Assembly: GCF_015679185.1 (NCBI RefSeq) | Contig: NZ_CP064939.1 | Location: forward strand, 434,001 to 498,000 | Length of the DNA stretch: 64,000 nt | Source of the DNA: Pedobacter endophyticus | GTDB taxonomy: Bacteria; Bacteroidota; Bacteroidia; Sphingobacteriales; Sphingobacteriaceae | Direction: 5' to 3' | Shown here: positions 35,744 to 45,628 of the stretch, piece after piece | Layout: every line of letters begins with the position of its first letter | Position numbering within the stretch: the stretch's first letter is position 1 | Translations under genes and position numbers: made by a program | Notes under the pieces: generated by a model | The model's database searches: none | Seen by the model: only the letters and a program-made list of their open reading frames with translations | Told to the model about the DNA's origin: nothing

Positions 35744-36942
35744 TTAGCTACTTTTTGCAATCGCAATGGAATTTGCAGGAATAACCTCACCGTAAACGCG
35801 GTCGAGCTTTTTCATCAGATTACAGGTGGCGATTATCGCAGACAGGTAGCTATTGCTTTTCCATTTTTTGTTGTAGGATTCATAACCGCCATGGATCATC
35901 TCATTGCGATCTTCCTTGAACCTGCGGACCAAAAACTGTAGTTCAACTTTGATTGATACGTAAACGGGCTGTTTTTCAAAATCCACCCATGGCACTATAT
36001 CATCCATTGCAGCATTGGTGATCGTCACAGCACGATCCTGTTTATCCTGATCGGTTAAAGTTGGATCTGCAAGAATCTCAAGGACGCGGGCCGAGCGGCT
36101 GAGATTTCCTTTCGAAATTTTTCTGCCGCTCTGAATTTTTCTTTGGCTTGTTCGAGCTGTGGATCGTCAATGTGTTTGGCGAGATTGATAGCAGCAAAAA
36201 AATCGTAGGGGATATCGTTTTTCCAGTCGGGTTTGATGATCAGGGATTCCATTGACTGGAATTTTTTGATGAACTTTGTGGCCTGTTGCTGAGTAGCTGA
36301 AGGATTCTGACGGAGGTAAAGCTTTGCGCACATAGCCCTTACCATGCCTTCAATGACCACCATTAGTAGGATGTTGCTGTTTGCGGGCTGCTGCTGATCG
36401 AAGTTTGTAACAATGCTCTCTAGTAAATCTCCATCATAGTCCAGATAATCTTTAAGGTATGGGAGCACAAATTCGCGGATATTGGCGATCTTTTCGCTGC
36501 AGTAAACTCCAAACGTTTCGGGATCCCGGATTCCCACGGCAACTTCGTAGTGATCTCCTATCGTGCCATCTTTGGTCCAGTAAAAATCATTATCAATGGA
36601 ATAGTTGAGGGAATATTTGGCGATTTCATAGGGAAGCATATTTTCCGTGAAATTTTTGAGCAGGTTAGCACCCATGGACTTTTTTTTTGCCTTTTTGTGA
36701 GACACCAGCTCGATCAAGGTCTCTTGTACGTGATCTTTGATGGCCTTCTCGCTGAGTTCTTTATTTAAGCCGGCAATAATTTCCTTTAGGTGGGCGATGT
36801 TGCTTTCCACCCGCTCCTGTTCCCATTTGGCGGTCAGTTTACTTTTGATGGATATATTTTCCTCGAGAAAACGGTTCGCCATTGCCCTGGTTTCTCTGAG
36901 CTTGTTTTTCCTTTCGTAGAATAGCGTTTTACTTAGATCCAT
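35744..36942 (-). pseudogene. Frameshifted gene with Rx4H (HEPN-like) C-terminus
   Basis: Two minus-strand frames seem to be one gene. The first (36055-36942, 295 aa) runs as a helical protein to AEKFRK and then ends in a weak tail. The other frame stays open across the join as KGNLSRSARVLEILADPTL and continues into the 94-aa C-terminal part (35744-36028), which holds RNEMIH, an Rx4H motif like that of HEPN RNases. A one-base slip near 36110-36120 (GAAAGGAAATC) would join them into about 390 aa. It could be a true mutation, programmed shifting or a sequence error. The family is unknown. Confidence 0.6.
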
Positions 36943-37094
36943 AGGACTCTAAAATACGAGGTAAATACATAGATAAAAACATGGGGTAGCACAATAGGGC
37001 TATTAGAATGCTCTAGGTGATCAAGATTTTATCCTACCACCAAAGTGGGGAAGAATCGCTTTCACCGAAAAACACAGTCAAGCTTATTTCATAA

Positions 37095-38075
37095 TTATCG
37101 AGAACGCCCATTCAACTGTAGCCTATCCAAAAGCCATTGATCTTCCTTTTTTATCATCTCGCTCACTTCACTGTTCAGCTGCGTCCTGTAGGGAGATGTA
37201 TAAGTAACCCATGCCCCATAACTTTCCGCCAAAAACGGTACGCGTTTTTTCAGGTAAGTCCGGAATGCTAGATTGCTGATCTCAAGGCAGTGGTTCACTG
37301 TTTCGGAGGCCCGCATTTTGTCACGTAAGGGTTCAAGATTAACCTGCGGACCATCCGAAAAAGAAATTTTACCAGGCACAATATTATTCCCGTGGCTTGA
37401 AGGTGAAAACCCCCGGTATAGTATGTCATAAAGGGCGGGATAACCAACCCTGGCTGCAAGACCTTCAAGTGAGCCTGGACCATTAAATAAATTGTACCAT
37501 GCAGGGGTTTTCTTTATTATTTTCTTTGTTCTTTCATACTCTAGCCAGGTCTCCCGGTTGGGTTTTCCGTTCAAACCCGTATCTATCCGTTCGCAGATTT
37601 TATCCGCCATGGGGAAAGACATTACCGGGCTATCGAAAAGCCGTTTGTCCTGTTTAAATTTTTTGGACAACTGTGCATGTTCAGGGCTATTCACGTCGCC
37701 CTTTTTGAGCAATTTGCGCCGCTCAACATAATCCCAGACCATAAAGTTTCTTGAACGCTGCCCTGATCCGGAATTATCTTCAAGAAGGTATTCCAGCGAA
37801 AGGAAGTTTTCCAGCAATGTTCTTAATAGCGTGTTACAAGGTTCAATGATGGAGTTAGCAACTAAGACCGAAATACCATCTATATTGCTTATCAGGTTTT
37901 TAAGAAACAGTATTGGTGGCAGATCTAATTCATCTCCACCCCTTGCTAAGTCAGCTTCGAGTATCGCTACCCCTAAATCCACCGTCCTATCCAAAATGGA
38001 TGAAAGTTCTATTAGTTGAACTTTATCTTCGTCAATGAGCATGCGTGAAAAAATTGTTTCTCTTTTGGTATCCAT
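37095..38075 (-). CDS. DUF5677-domain protein
   Basis: A 326-aa cytoplasmic helical protein. ANSIIEPCNTLLRTLLENFL and the later YRGFSPSSHG match the DUF5677 family, which is HEPN-like; RGFSPSSH is its R-x6-H element. Members recur in defence islands without an assigned function. It stands 150 bp upstream of the frameshifted gene on the same strand and is divergent from the HEPN/NTase pair. Confidence 0.75.
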   Translation of the reverse strand: MDTKRETIFSRMLIDEDKVQLIELSSILDRTVDLGVAILEADLARGGDELDLPPILFLKNLISNIDGISVLVANSIIEPCNTLLRTLLENFLSLEYLLEDNSGSGQRSRNFMVWDYVERRKLLKKGDVNSPEHAQLSKKFKQDKRLFDSPVMSFPMADKICERIDTGLNGKPNRETWLEYERTKKIIKKTPAWYNLFNGPGSLEGLAARVGYPALYDILYRGFSPSSHGNNIVPGKISFSDGPQVNLEPLRDKMRASETVNHCLEISNLAFRTYLKKRVPFLAESYGAWVTYTSPYRTQLNSEVSEMIKKEDQWLLDRLQLNGRSR

Positions 38076-38396
38076 ATCGATAACGTCGTTTATTGATTAA
38101 CTTAACGAATCTACATGCAAACTGCGCAATCTATCTGCGTAGCTGTATATTTTTTTTATAATCTTAAAAATATGCGGCTAGGTACTGGTGTCATAAACTA
38201 TTATTCAAATCCATTTCTGAGATATGCAGGTATATTATTATTGCATAGTTCACCAGCCAAGTACTGTCAGTAATATATGAGTGCGGAGCGAAGCTGGCGG
38301 GTTTGACAATTCCTATCAAGTGTATTGTTTAAAAGGTCACGACAATTTTGACTACAAATACAGTAAAGATTATCTTTACAGAAAATAATTAACGCT
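38076..38396. other. Divergent promoter region
   Basis: 320 bp between the DUF5677 gene (minus) and the HEPN-like gene (plus). AT-rich near the right-hand start codon; no clear -7 box or operator was recognised. Confidence 0.4.
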
Positions 38397-39905
38397 ATGA
38401 GTATACAAGAATGGGGCAATGCCCTAAAAGCCCAGATACATGACCCTCTGGATTATCCATTATTTGATGAAATTATCGGTTGCCTGAATGCAAATTTTCT
38501 GCGCTCAGCTTATATCATGAGCTGGGTAGGTATTTCTGAGAATCTGAAAAATAAAATATTGCAATCTTCCAATCTGGGTGATGCTGCTGCAACAACGGCA
38601 TTGGCAGCTATAGGGGAAGCGGAAAACAACAAAAAATCAGTTGACAAAATTATTCTGGAGAAAGCCGTTGGGTTGAACCTCGTAGATGCAACGGACAAAG
38701 CTACTTTAGAATATCTCTGGGGCCAAAGAAGTATTTTTGCACACCCTTACCAACTTGCGCCCAATTTAGACGAGACTAAATTTATCATCAATAAATTGGT
38801 AGAAATTTGCGTCGCAAAACCTTTATTATACAAAAAGGGCTTTCTTGATGAGATGATCAGAAACCTGGTTGACAAGCCTTTCTTTTTGCCTAATAACGAA
38901 GTGGAAATACTAAAGTATTATAGTGGAGTTTTGCCCCGTATTACGCATGATCTTCATCCTTATCTGTTTAAAAATCTGTTGGCTGAACTGGGGGGGATAG
39001 AAAACAATGAGACAAAAAAAGACATACAGCATAAGTTAAAACTCTTTCTGACAAAATTGCTGGCTGAAAGTGCACTCCGGTTGGACGATCCAAATTGGAC
39101 CTTGGAGGCTAAAACAGTTCGATACCCCTTTACCGTATTATTTGGATGTGCGACAACCCAAACCTGGATTAAATTTCCAGCCAGGATCAAACAACTGCTT
39201 TTTGATTATGCACTAGCTGAAGTTGATGAGACCAAACGCTACCAAATCAAGTGTACGTTTTTTGAATTAGTTGGATCCGGTATCTTGGAGCCTGACTACC
39301 GTACACGATATTTCGCATTCCTGGATAACATCCAGTTCAGTTACGCGATCAATTTTTATGCAGATAAGCCGCAGATGCTGACCCGGATTTTGGCTGGCAT
39401 GGATACGGGCAATTACGATAAACAAAATCCGATAGTCGATTTTATAAAGTCAGAAAATGGCCGGAGATTGTTGGATGGATTGGACGGCACTGGCCAGGCG
39501 GCTATCGGAGCTAGTCTGACCTATGCGGCAAGAGGTAATAACTGGAATGCAATTGGTTATTTTGATGCCTTGCCTGGGCAGACAAACCTGCCAGCTGGTT
39601 TTGTCGATGGGGTATTAGCAGGTACGTTGTTTAACAGACAAAATGGTTTCCATATTGACCTGTCACGCTTTCAAACAGGCCTTAAAACCCTCGAAAAACT
39701 TCCGCCCCAGGAGGCACTTGATTTATTGGATGGATTGAAAGCCCGTGTAGCGGAGGTTGGTACGGCTAGTACACATCACCTTGAAGATGCACAGATCGAT
39801 GCAGCTAAACTGGCATTTCAGAACTTGCAAATTGAAATTCGCGATAAGGCAGAAGAGGTTCTTGAAGAACTAAGGCCATTTAAATATGTTTGGCCTGAGT
39901 TATGA
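38397..39905 (+). CDS. Large HEPN-like protein (toxin candidate)
   Basis: A 502-aa helical protein. The N-terminal 150 residues look like a HEPN domain: FLRSAYIMSWVGISENLKNK, then a helix ending GQRSIFAHPY, giving Arg111-x4-His116, the RNase motif. The remaining 350 residues are helical with no known family. The downstream gene, overlapping by 4 bp (ATGA), encodes a nucleotidyltransferase-like protein. HEPN plus NTase is the known HepT/MntA toxin-antitoxin layout, but this HEPN protein is more than three times the usual size. Cytoplasmic. Confidence 0.65.
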   Translation: MSIQEWGNALKAQIHDPLDYPLFDEIIGCLNANFLRSAYIMSWVGISENLKNKILQSSNLGDAAATTALAAIGEAENNKKSVDKIILEKAVGLNLVDATDKATLEYLWGQRSIFAHPYQLAPNLDETKFIINKLVEICVAKPLLYKKGFLDEMIRNLVDKPFFLPNNEVEILKYYSGVLPRITHDLHPYLFKNLLAELGGIENNETKKDIQHKLKLFLTKLLAESALRLDDPNWTLEAKTVRYPFTVLFGCATTQTWIKFPARIKQLLFDYALAEVDETKRYQIKCTFFELVGSGILEPDYRTRYFAFLDNIQFSYAINFYADKPQMLTRILAGMDTGNYDKQNPIVDFIKSENGRRLLDGLDGTGQAAIGASLTYAARGNNWNAIGYFDALPGQTNLPAGFVDGVLAGTLFNRQNGFHIDLSRFQTGLKTLEKLPPQEALDLLDGLKARVAEVGTASTHHLEDAQIDAAKLAFQNLQIEIRDKAEEVLEELRPFKYVWPEL

Positions 39906-40669
39906 TAGATATTGGTTATCCGTATTATTTTTTTGGTTCACCCGATTCGGTTGATATTGATGTCATGATCGATCATCCAGAGGCCTCTTCTAAAGAAGGG
40001 GATTCGATGATCGCCCATGCTTTAAAACTGAAATTTCCTGAGATCGGCCAATGGAATATAAATATAATCAAGATCAGAGACGGCATTGTAGCGGAGTCGA
40101 TTCCCAACAAGGGACCGGCTGACGGTGTGAATAACAGCCTATACCATACCTATCGGCATCATGAGCAGCCCTTCGCTTTTCCGATCGACCGGTTAGTTCT
40201 CAGGAACCGACCACTCGCGGTGGTAAAATGTGTGAATGCGTCGATCCTTTGGTTTAAAAATAATGAGCGGCACCAGGAATATCAGGAACGGTTAAGACCA
40301 GCTCTTATGTCGGGAAAATGGAGTGATAGTATTGGCTTGTTGTCTGAATTGGACTTCGAAACACCCTTTACAAACAATGCTGTAACGAATGGTAATATAT
40401 ATAAAAGTTTGGCTTTTAACATCGGTCAAACTCTAGCACTATTTGACGGGGTAGAGCTTTATACTAAGGGTGAATTGGCAAACTATTACCCGGAATTGAA
40501 GCCCCTGTTGATGAGGCAGGGCATTAACCCACATGCGATATTAAACGGGAAACTTTCTGAGTTACACAGACTGATCAGTCAAGAGACTTTTGTACAGAAA
40601 GATAGGCATTTGATTGAATGGGATAATATGCTTATCGACACTAAAAGGTGCGTTCTAATCAAAGAATGA
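39902..40669 (+). CDS. Nucleotidyltransferase-like protein (antitoxin candidate)
   Basis: A 255-aa protein. The N-terminus FFGSPDSVDIDVMID has the nucleotidyltransferase hallmark Gly12-Ser13 and Asp18-x-Asp20, but with only four residues between GS and DxD instead of the usual nine or so. The C-terminal half is helical. It overlaps the HEPN-like gene by 4 bp, so translation is coupled. In MntA-type systems the NTase AMPylates and blocks the HEPN toxin; the same job is likely here if the pair is a toxin-antitoxin system. A strong hairpin follows at 40739-40775. Confidence 0.65.
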   Translation: MIDIGYPYYFFGSPDSVDIDVMIDHPEASSKEGDSMIAHALKLKFPEIGQWNINIIKIRDGIVAESIPNKGPADGVNNSLYHTYRHHEQPFAFPIDRLVLRNRPLAVVKCVNASILWFKNNERHQEYQERLRPALMSGKWSDSIGLLSELDFETPFTNNAVTNGNIYKSLAFNIGQTLALFDGVELYTKGELANYYPELKPLLMRQGINPHAILNGKLSELHRLISQETFVQKDRHLIEWDNMLIDTKRCVLIKE

Positions 40670-40738
40670 ACATCTCCAAAAAAAATGTTAATCGCTGGAG
40701 TTATTCAGCATATCCCCGTAGGGAAATTTTGTACTCGG

Positions 40739-40775
40739 TTAATAGTTTGGAATAATCCTCATTCCAAACTATTAA
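40739..40775 (+). terminator. Perfect hairpin after the HEPN/NTase pair
   Basis: TTAATAGTTTGGAAT (40739-40753), loop AATCCTC, ATTCCAAACTATTAA (40761-40775), 70 bp past the stop. The rest of the 310-bp gap to the next gene shows nothing coding. Confidence 0.7.
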
Positions 40776-40982
40776 TTACTTTTCCCCAGGGGCGATCCCT
40801 GATACATCATTACAAGTGGTCATTGGTATCAACAATTTTCCAATCATGTACTGGACTGAAAAGCTTTGCGGATTAGAGAATATCTAATGGTCTTAACGCA
40901 AAAGGGGGGGTGTGGAAAACTTGACAGTCCAATTACATTAGAGATTGAATGCGAACTTACCTAGAATGTTTAAATTCACCAC

Positions 40983-41966
40983 ATGGCAAATAAGTCAAAT
41001 TGGAAAGAGCATTTATTGAAAAGTGGCATCCCACTGGAATTTGAGATCAAAAGGTATTTGGACGCTAAAAATTGTGTTAGCAATTTTGAATACACTTATT
41101 TCAGAGAAAATGAAGATAAAAATCTGACGGAGTTTTCTTATGACCTGGATAGTTCCTACATTGTAACCCCCCATTTCGCCGATTTAATGATCGAGTGTAA
41201 ATATAGGCACGAAAGCACTAAGTGGGTATTTCTACCTGAACAGTATGATGGAATTGACAAAATTACTCATACCTCCTTTATGCATAAAAACGCGCATTTT
41301 AATACTGCGCCACACTATCAACCGCCCTTCCCAATTCCCTTTGCACCTTTATGCTCAAAAGGTATTGAGCTTACAAATTACGGAAATAATCCGAAGACCA
41401 TAACGCAGGCTATTCATCAACTTTCCTATGCGATGGCCGGGCGGATCATCAATGGAATGCAACATCAGGTTGATAGTGTTTTGCGTGAACATTTTGAGAA
41501 CACGATCTTTTATAATATTCCGATTATTGTAACCACCGCTAAACTTTTCCGAATCCGGGAAGATGTAGATATTGACAGGATAAAACTTGCCGATGATATT
41601 GAGGAAATTTCCACTAATGAAACCTGCCTGGTAGTGAAGAGTCCAGCGGGAATTGATCTGGAAACTTATAACAATACCATTTTCAATAACTTTATTACGG
41701 AAAATGAGCGGGAAACCCTCAACAAATATTTAAACTCTTTTAACAAAGAGATTGATTTTGTAACCTCTGTTATCGCAAGAAACTACAGTCCTTCGTGTAT
41801 TCTAGTTGTGCACTATTCCAAGGAAAATAATGGTCTTGATCAGTTTTTTGATTTTATAGACCGTGTATTCAATCCCGACCAAGAGGTAAAAGACCTCATA
41901 GCGAAAAGACAGAAAGAAATGAAAGATTTTTTATTGAAGTTTAGATCTGGTAAAAAGGATTCTTAG
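40983..41966 (+). CDS. PD-(D/E)xK nuclease-like protein
   Basis: A 327-aa protein. The N-terminus fits a restriction-endonuclease fold: Glu19/Glu21 in the first helix (PLEFEIKRYL), Asp54/Asp56 in SYDLDSSY and Glu71-x-Lys73 in DLMIECKYR. The C-terminal part (about 200-320) is of unknown fold. No methyltransferase is adjacent. It stands alone and converges with the two-gene operon at 41999-44145, leaving 32 bp between stops. A defence nuclease is plausible. Confidence 0.7.
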   Translation: MANKSNWKEHLLKSGIPLEFEIKRYLDAKNCVSNFEYTYFRENEDKNLTEFSYDLDSSYIVTPHFADLMIECKYRHESTKWVFLPEQYDGIDKITHTSFMHKNAHFNTAPHYQPPFPIPFAPLCSKGIELTNYGNNPKTITQAIHQLSYAMAGRIINGMQHQVDSVLREHFENTIFYNIPIIVTTAKLFRIREDVDIDRIKLADDIEEISTNETCLVVKSPAGIDLETYNNTIFNNFITENERETLNKYLNSFNKEIDFVTSVIARNYSPSCILVVHYSKENNGLDQFFDFIDRVFNPDQEVKDLIAKRQKEMKDFLLKFRSGKKDS

Positions 41967-41998
41967 ATTTGGGCCAGAATAGTCTAAATTTAACATAT

Positions 41999-42874
41999 TT
42001 ACAACATGGCAAAATCGTTGAGTGTTCCATCTGGTAAGAACTGAAAAGTAAACCGTCCGCAATTATATTTCCGGCCAATTCCCTTCCAAGATTTATCCCA
42101 TTCATAGCGTCCAAAATTGATGCTTCTGAATTCTTCTTCGGTAATATCCTGATCATAATGACAAACCATTAGCATATAGAAATTAATACTGTCGTTAGCA
42201 TAGCGGTGCAAAAAGCAATATTCATTTCCACGGGCTCCAGGAACCATCGCCCATGCTTCTGACTGCTGGTTGATTTCTCTAGTTTGCATAAAAATATCAT
42301 CTGGCCGATACCTTTTGGCAATTTCTGAAATGCCATCAAACACAGTCTGGTTAGCACTTCGAAGCTGTCTGGCTCCTGTGCTAAAACCATCATCAAACTG
42401 AAAGTCCGTCAAAATCCCATCAGTTATCTGTAAATAAGTCTTTATTTTTTTCGCATAAAAGAGCCCAGAAGTTGCTCTGTTCTTAATATTGAGTACGTCC
42501 GACAAAAAATCAATTCCAAGCGCACTATTATCAACGCCGGCAGTTAAAATATCCTGAACTCTTGATGGACTATATTCGTAATCATAAGAAAATCCAGTCA
42601 TTGCCTTCCTAATATCCTTTTCAGTGATGAAGGTGACATGTTTGTGGGTCAGTACAAATATTACATTGCGGCTAAAGATTTCCAATACGATATGATGGAT
42701 CTTTTCCGAAGTTCCTTCTGAAAGAAAATAGGAATGCACTTCATTGAGATCGTAGTCAAGTGCAACTGCTATGGAGTTGATTGAACCATTTCCCACATCC
42801 GCCTTATATTCCCGATAAATGCCATCGTCATACACAAATATTCCAGTTGATTCTCTTCTGTTTAAATAATTCAT
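41999..42874 (-). CDS. Hypothetical protein, second gene of an unknown pair
   Basis: A 291-aa cytoplasmic protein predicted as mixed alpha/beta. Segments such as HHIVLEIFSRNVIFVLTHKH and RYKPDD-like turns suggest a globular enzyme or regulator, but no family or catalytic motif was recognised. Its start overlaps the stop of the upstream gene by 4 bp (ATGA), so the two are translated together and probably act together. It converges with the nuclease-like gene. Confidence 0.75.
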   Translation of the reverse strand: MNYLNRRESTGIFVYDDGIYREYKADVGNGSINSIAVALDYDLNEVHSYFLSEGTSEKIHHIVLEIFSRNVIFVLTHKHVTFITEKDIRKAMTGFSYDYEYSPSRVQDILTAGVDNSALGIDFLSDVLNIKNRATSGLFYAKKIKTYLQITDGILTDFQFDDGFSTGARQLRSANQTVFDGISEIAKRYRPDDIFMQTREINQQSEAWAMVPGARGNEYCFLHRYANDSINFYMLMVCHYDQDITEEEFRSINFGRYEWDKSWKGIGRKYNCGRFTFQFLPDGTLNDFAML

Positions 42875-44145
42875 GGCGATTGAATTGATGAGATGTCAGT
42901 AAAATGATTTTGAATAAAGTGACGTACAGCACTAATTTCCGCATCAGTGAACTTAATTCGAAAAAGCCGTTCAAAATTGCCCAGCTGTTGGGTTAGATTG
43001 GTACTATTCTCGAAAAGCTCCCAGATATTTGTCAAACCTTTGAATCTTTTGATCACTTTCCTATCCTGATGCCAGTTGTAAGCACCCTTGACCAAGTTCA
43101 CACCTAGCTTACCCATGTTCAGGTCAGTAAATGCTTCTGCTGGACTCTTTTTATCAATAAAGGTATCCACAGACTTATCTGCATCAATGCCCTGTCCAAG
43201 ATCAAGTGCTCCATAAAATATCCGATTGTTTTTGTTGAGGTATTTTTTGTTAAATACCGTCCAAAATTCTGTGAACTTATAATATGCATCAGATTGCTCT
43301 TTAATACTCTCTGTTCCATAAATATTTCTCTCCAGTTCTACAAATTGTGTTCTGAGCTCTTGGTAATCAGCTCTCAACTGAGTGAGTTTAGCCGGTATAT
43401 CAGCTATTGAACGTAACTGGCTCAATAAAATATTGGTAAAGGGTGGTATGGGGAGATATTTGTAGCCAAGGCTTTTTTTGAGGTTATCAATTTTTTCATC
43501 AAAAATTCTCGCGACATTTTCAAGTGCCTGTATCGAATAAGGCGTTTTGGTTAATTCATTAACCTGCCTGTTAAAGAGATAGATTGGTAATGTGGTTTGT
43601 ATACTATTGTGGTGTGAAACATTCAGCAGGTTTGATACAAGTTCACTTGAGGTACTGTGCAATTCAAAAACAGAAAATTCGCCATTTTCAAAAGTCGAAG
43701 TCATTAGTGGAATAAACTCTGGAGTCAACAAGATATTGCTTTTAAGCAGAAACTGTTCCAACTCAAGCTTATCCAATTTGGCAATGAACTTTTGGTGTGC
43801 TTCCTTTCTAGTGAGCAGCTGATCATAATCTGAATAAATTGTTTTTGCCGGTTTTTCTACCACACCGTTTACAAAGCGAAGACCCGTTTCTTTGACAATC
43901 ATATTAAGTATGGGCCGTCCATGAGGAAACAATGCTCCAGAAGTCAGGTTAATATGGTTGAGTTCAGTTAAAGACGTATAAAATCCTGAACAGGCAATAA
44001 ATGACTCAACAAATGTATTTAGGGAAAATATAAATTCAGCATTTGGCTTAGCATAACCACCTAAGTAATAATCAAGCTCATCGATCAGATTCATACTGAT
44101 ATAGGTACTGTTGTAATCGATCTGATTTATTTTTGGAACTTCCAT
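42871..44145 (-). CDS. Hypothetical protein, first gene of an unknown pair
   Basis: A 424-aa protein, mainly helical, with no signal peptide and no clear membrane segment. Possible coiled-coil stretch around residues 245-275 (KLTQLRADYQELRTQFVELE). Its C-terminal third has LGVNLVKGAYNWHQDRKVIK. No known family. It is the first of two overlapping genes. The position inside a defence-rich island and the tight coupling are the only clues to its role. Confidence 0.75.
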   Translation of the reverse strand: MEVPKINQIDYNSTYISMNLIDELDYYLGGYAKPNAEFIFSLNTFVESFIACSGFYTSLTELNHINLTSGALFPHGRPILNMIVKETGLRFVNGVVEKPAKTIYSDYDQLLTRKEAHQKFIAKLDKLELEQFLLKSNILLTPEFIPLMTSTFENGEFSVFELHSTSSELVSNLLNVSHHNSIQTTLPIYLFNRQVNELTKTPYSIQALENVARIFDEKIDNLKKSLGYKYLPIPPFTNILLSQLRSIADIPAKLTQLRADYQELRTQFVELERNIYGTESIKEQSDAYYKFTEFWTVFNKKYLNKNNRIFYGALDLGQGIDADKSVDTFIDKKSPAEAFTDLNMGKLGVNLVKGAYNWHQDRKVIKRFKGLTNIWELFENSTNLTQQLGNFERLFRIKFTDAEISAVRHFIQNHFTDISSIQSP

Positions 44146-44301
44146 AGCCTTAAAATTAATACAAAATCTTTCGCGGCTTCAACAGAGTTTTAAACATTTA
44201 TAATCGTTGCCAGAATTTTTGAGTTACACACTCAAAATATTAACTTGGTCCAGGTGGATAGACAAGCATCACCCTTCATCAATTATTTATTTTGAAACAC
44301 A

Positions 44302-45210
44302 ATGAATTCAAACTGGGTTGAAACGTATTGGAATGCAATGTTGAAAAGTGATTTTGAAACGGCTATGCCGATTAAGGAACAACACTTCCCTAAATCATTC
44401 TTTAAATATAAGGGACTTAACGAATGGACAATCAAAAGCCTAAAAAATAAGGAGATCCATTTGGCAGAGATGGGCTCATTAAATGACCCGTTCGAGTGTA
44501 TGTTACAATTTGACAATGATGAATGTCTTAGAATGTATTATGCCAGTAAAAAGTTTCAAGATGGTTTTGCCGCAAAATTCTCAGATTTGACCAAACACGA
44601 AATAAATCTGTTGTGTACTAATGAGAAACCCTACGAAGCCTACAGACGAATTTGCATCTCCAGAAATATTATCACTATAAGCGCTGTAGAGCAATTAGAA
44701 ACGATGCAAAAAAGATTCACTGAAATCAATGAAAACGAGAGTAAAAAACTTAGAATCACCTGTTTTACCCAGCGAAATGATTCTCTGCTGATGTGGCCTC
44801 ACTACGCGCAGGAGCATAAGGGAATATGCCTAGAATACGATTTTAGGGATGTCGACCACGTAAGGCCACTTATCCAACCTGTACGCTATTCCGATGAGGT
44901 ATATAAAGTTGGTGTTTTGGAAGAGCTGGATACGATGGCACTGGTTTGCTCTTCTTTGGTAAAAAGCAGTGATTGGAGTTATGAGCAAGAGTGGCGCATT
45001 ACTACTTTTAAACAAGGGGATTTTTTTCCAAAGCAGGTCAGTGTACCTGATCCAGTTGCCGTTTATCTTGGAAGTCGATTTGACCAAAACAACAAAGAAG
45101 AGAAGGAAGAACTTTTTGACTTTTTGAGAGATAGAAACATACCATATCATGGTATGTTCAGACACCCTAACCAATATAAGTTGATCAGCGGGCAATCGCA
45201 GGAGATCTAA
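44302..45210 (+). CDS. DUF2971 protein
   Basis: A 302-aa cytoplasmic protein with the DUF2971 pattern: FFKYKGLNEWTIKSLKNKEI, then SLNDPFEC, CFTQRNDSLLMWPHYAQEHK, GICLEYDF, and SDWSYEQEWRIT. The family is frequent in defence islands and prophages, but its activity is unknown; the conserved W, H, E and R residues suggest a small-molecule enzyme. The 156-bp gap from the divergent unknown pair contains its promoter. Confidence 0.85.
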   Translation: MNSNWVETYWNAMLKSDFETAMPIKEQHFPKSFFKYKGLNEWTIKSLKNKEIHLAEMGSLNDPFECMLQFDNDECLRMYYASKKFQDGFAAKFSDLTKHEINLLCTNEKPYEAYRRICISRNIITISAVEQLETMQKRFTEINENESKKLRITCFTQRNDSLLMWPHYAQEHKGICLEYDFRDVDHVRPLIQPVRYSDEVYKVGVLEELDTMALVCSSLVKSSDWSYEQEWRITTFKQGDFFPKQVSVPDPVAVYLGSRFDQNNKEEKEELFDFLRDRNIPYHGMFRHPNQYKLISGQSQEI

Positions 45211-45416
45211 AACGACTAGCGAATAACTCATTAATGATTATGGTATTTCACCAGAAAATAACAGTACTTATTTGCAAACTCATCTAGTACAGATTTTCAT
45301 ATTGAGCATAATATTTAATAAATATCTCACCCATCTTCTATAACAACTCCCCTATTTGCTCCCCAGTTTCCGGAACTTCTCCTGCCCACCTTTGGTTCGA
45401 TCAAAAACATAGAATC

Positions 45417-45620
45417 ATGAACAATATATTAGAGTCAAAAGGTCGCAATTTTAGCGGAAAACATTCTCCAAAGATTAAAAGAATTGTAACTGCACCGCGC
45501 AAATTTATCCGCACAAAACTTAGGGTTTTTCTTCCTTTGAACCTGGAGCAGTTTATCGAAAACCTACCAACAAACCAACCGATCAATAGGCGCAGACCAG
45601 GATTTAACTCCGGCCTTTAA
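45417..45620 (+). CDS. Small basic peptide, doubtful
   Basis: A 67-codon frame beginning at ATG, rich in lysine and arginine (KIKRIVTAPRKFIRTKLRVF). No family is known and no Shine-Dalgarno sequence is seen. It lies in a 620-bp gap just before the folded element at 45629-45721, so it could equally be chance. Confidence 0.3.
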   Translation: MNNILESKGRNFSGKHSPKIKRIVTAPRKFIRTKLRVFLPLNLEQFIENLPTNQPINRRRPGFNSGL

Positions 45621-45628
45621 ACATCAAA

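Noticed and set aside
40685..40876. 63-codon plus-strand frame after the HEPN/NTase pair
   Set aside because: It runs through the perfect terminator hairpin at 40739-40775 and has no protein-like features.
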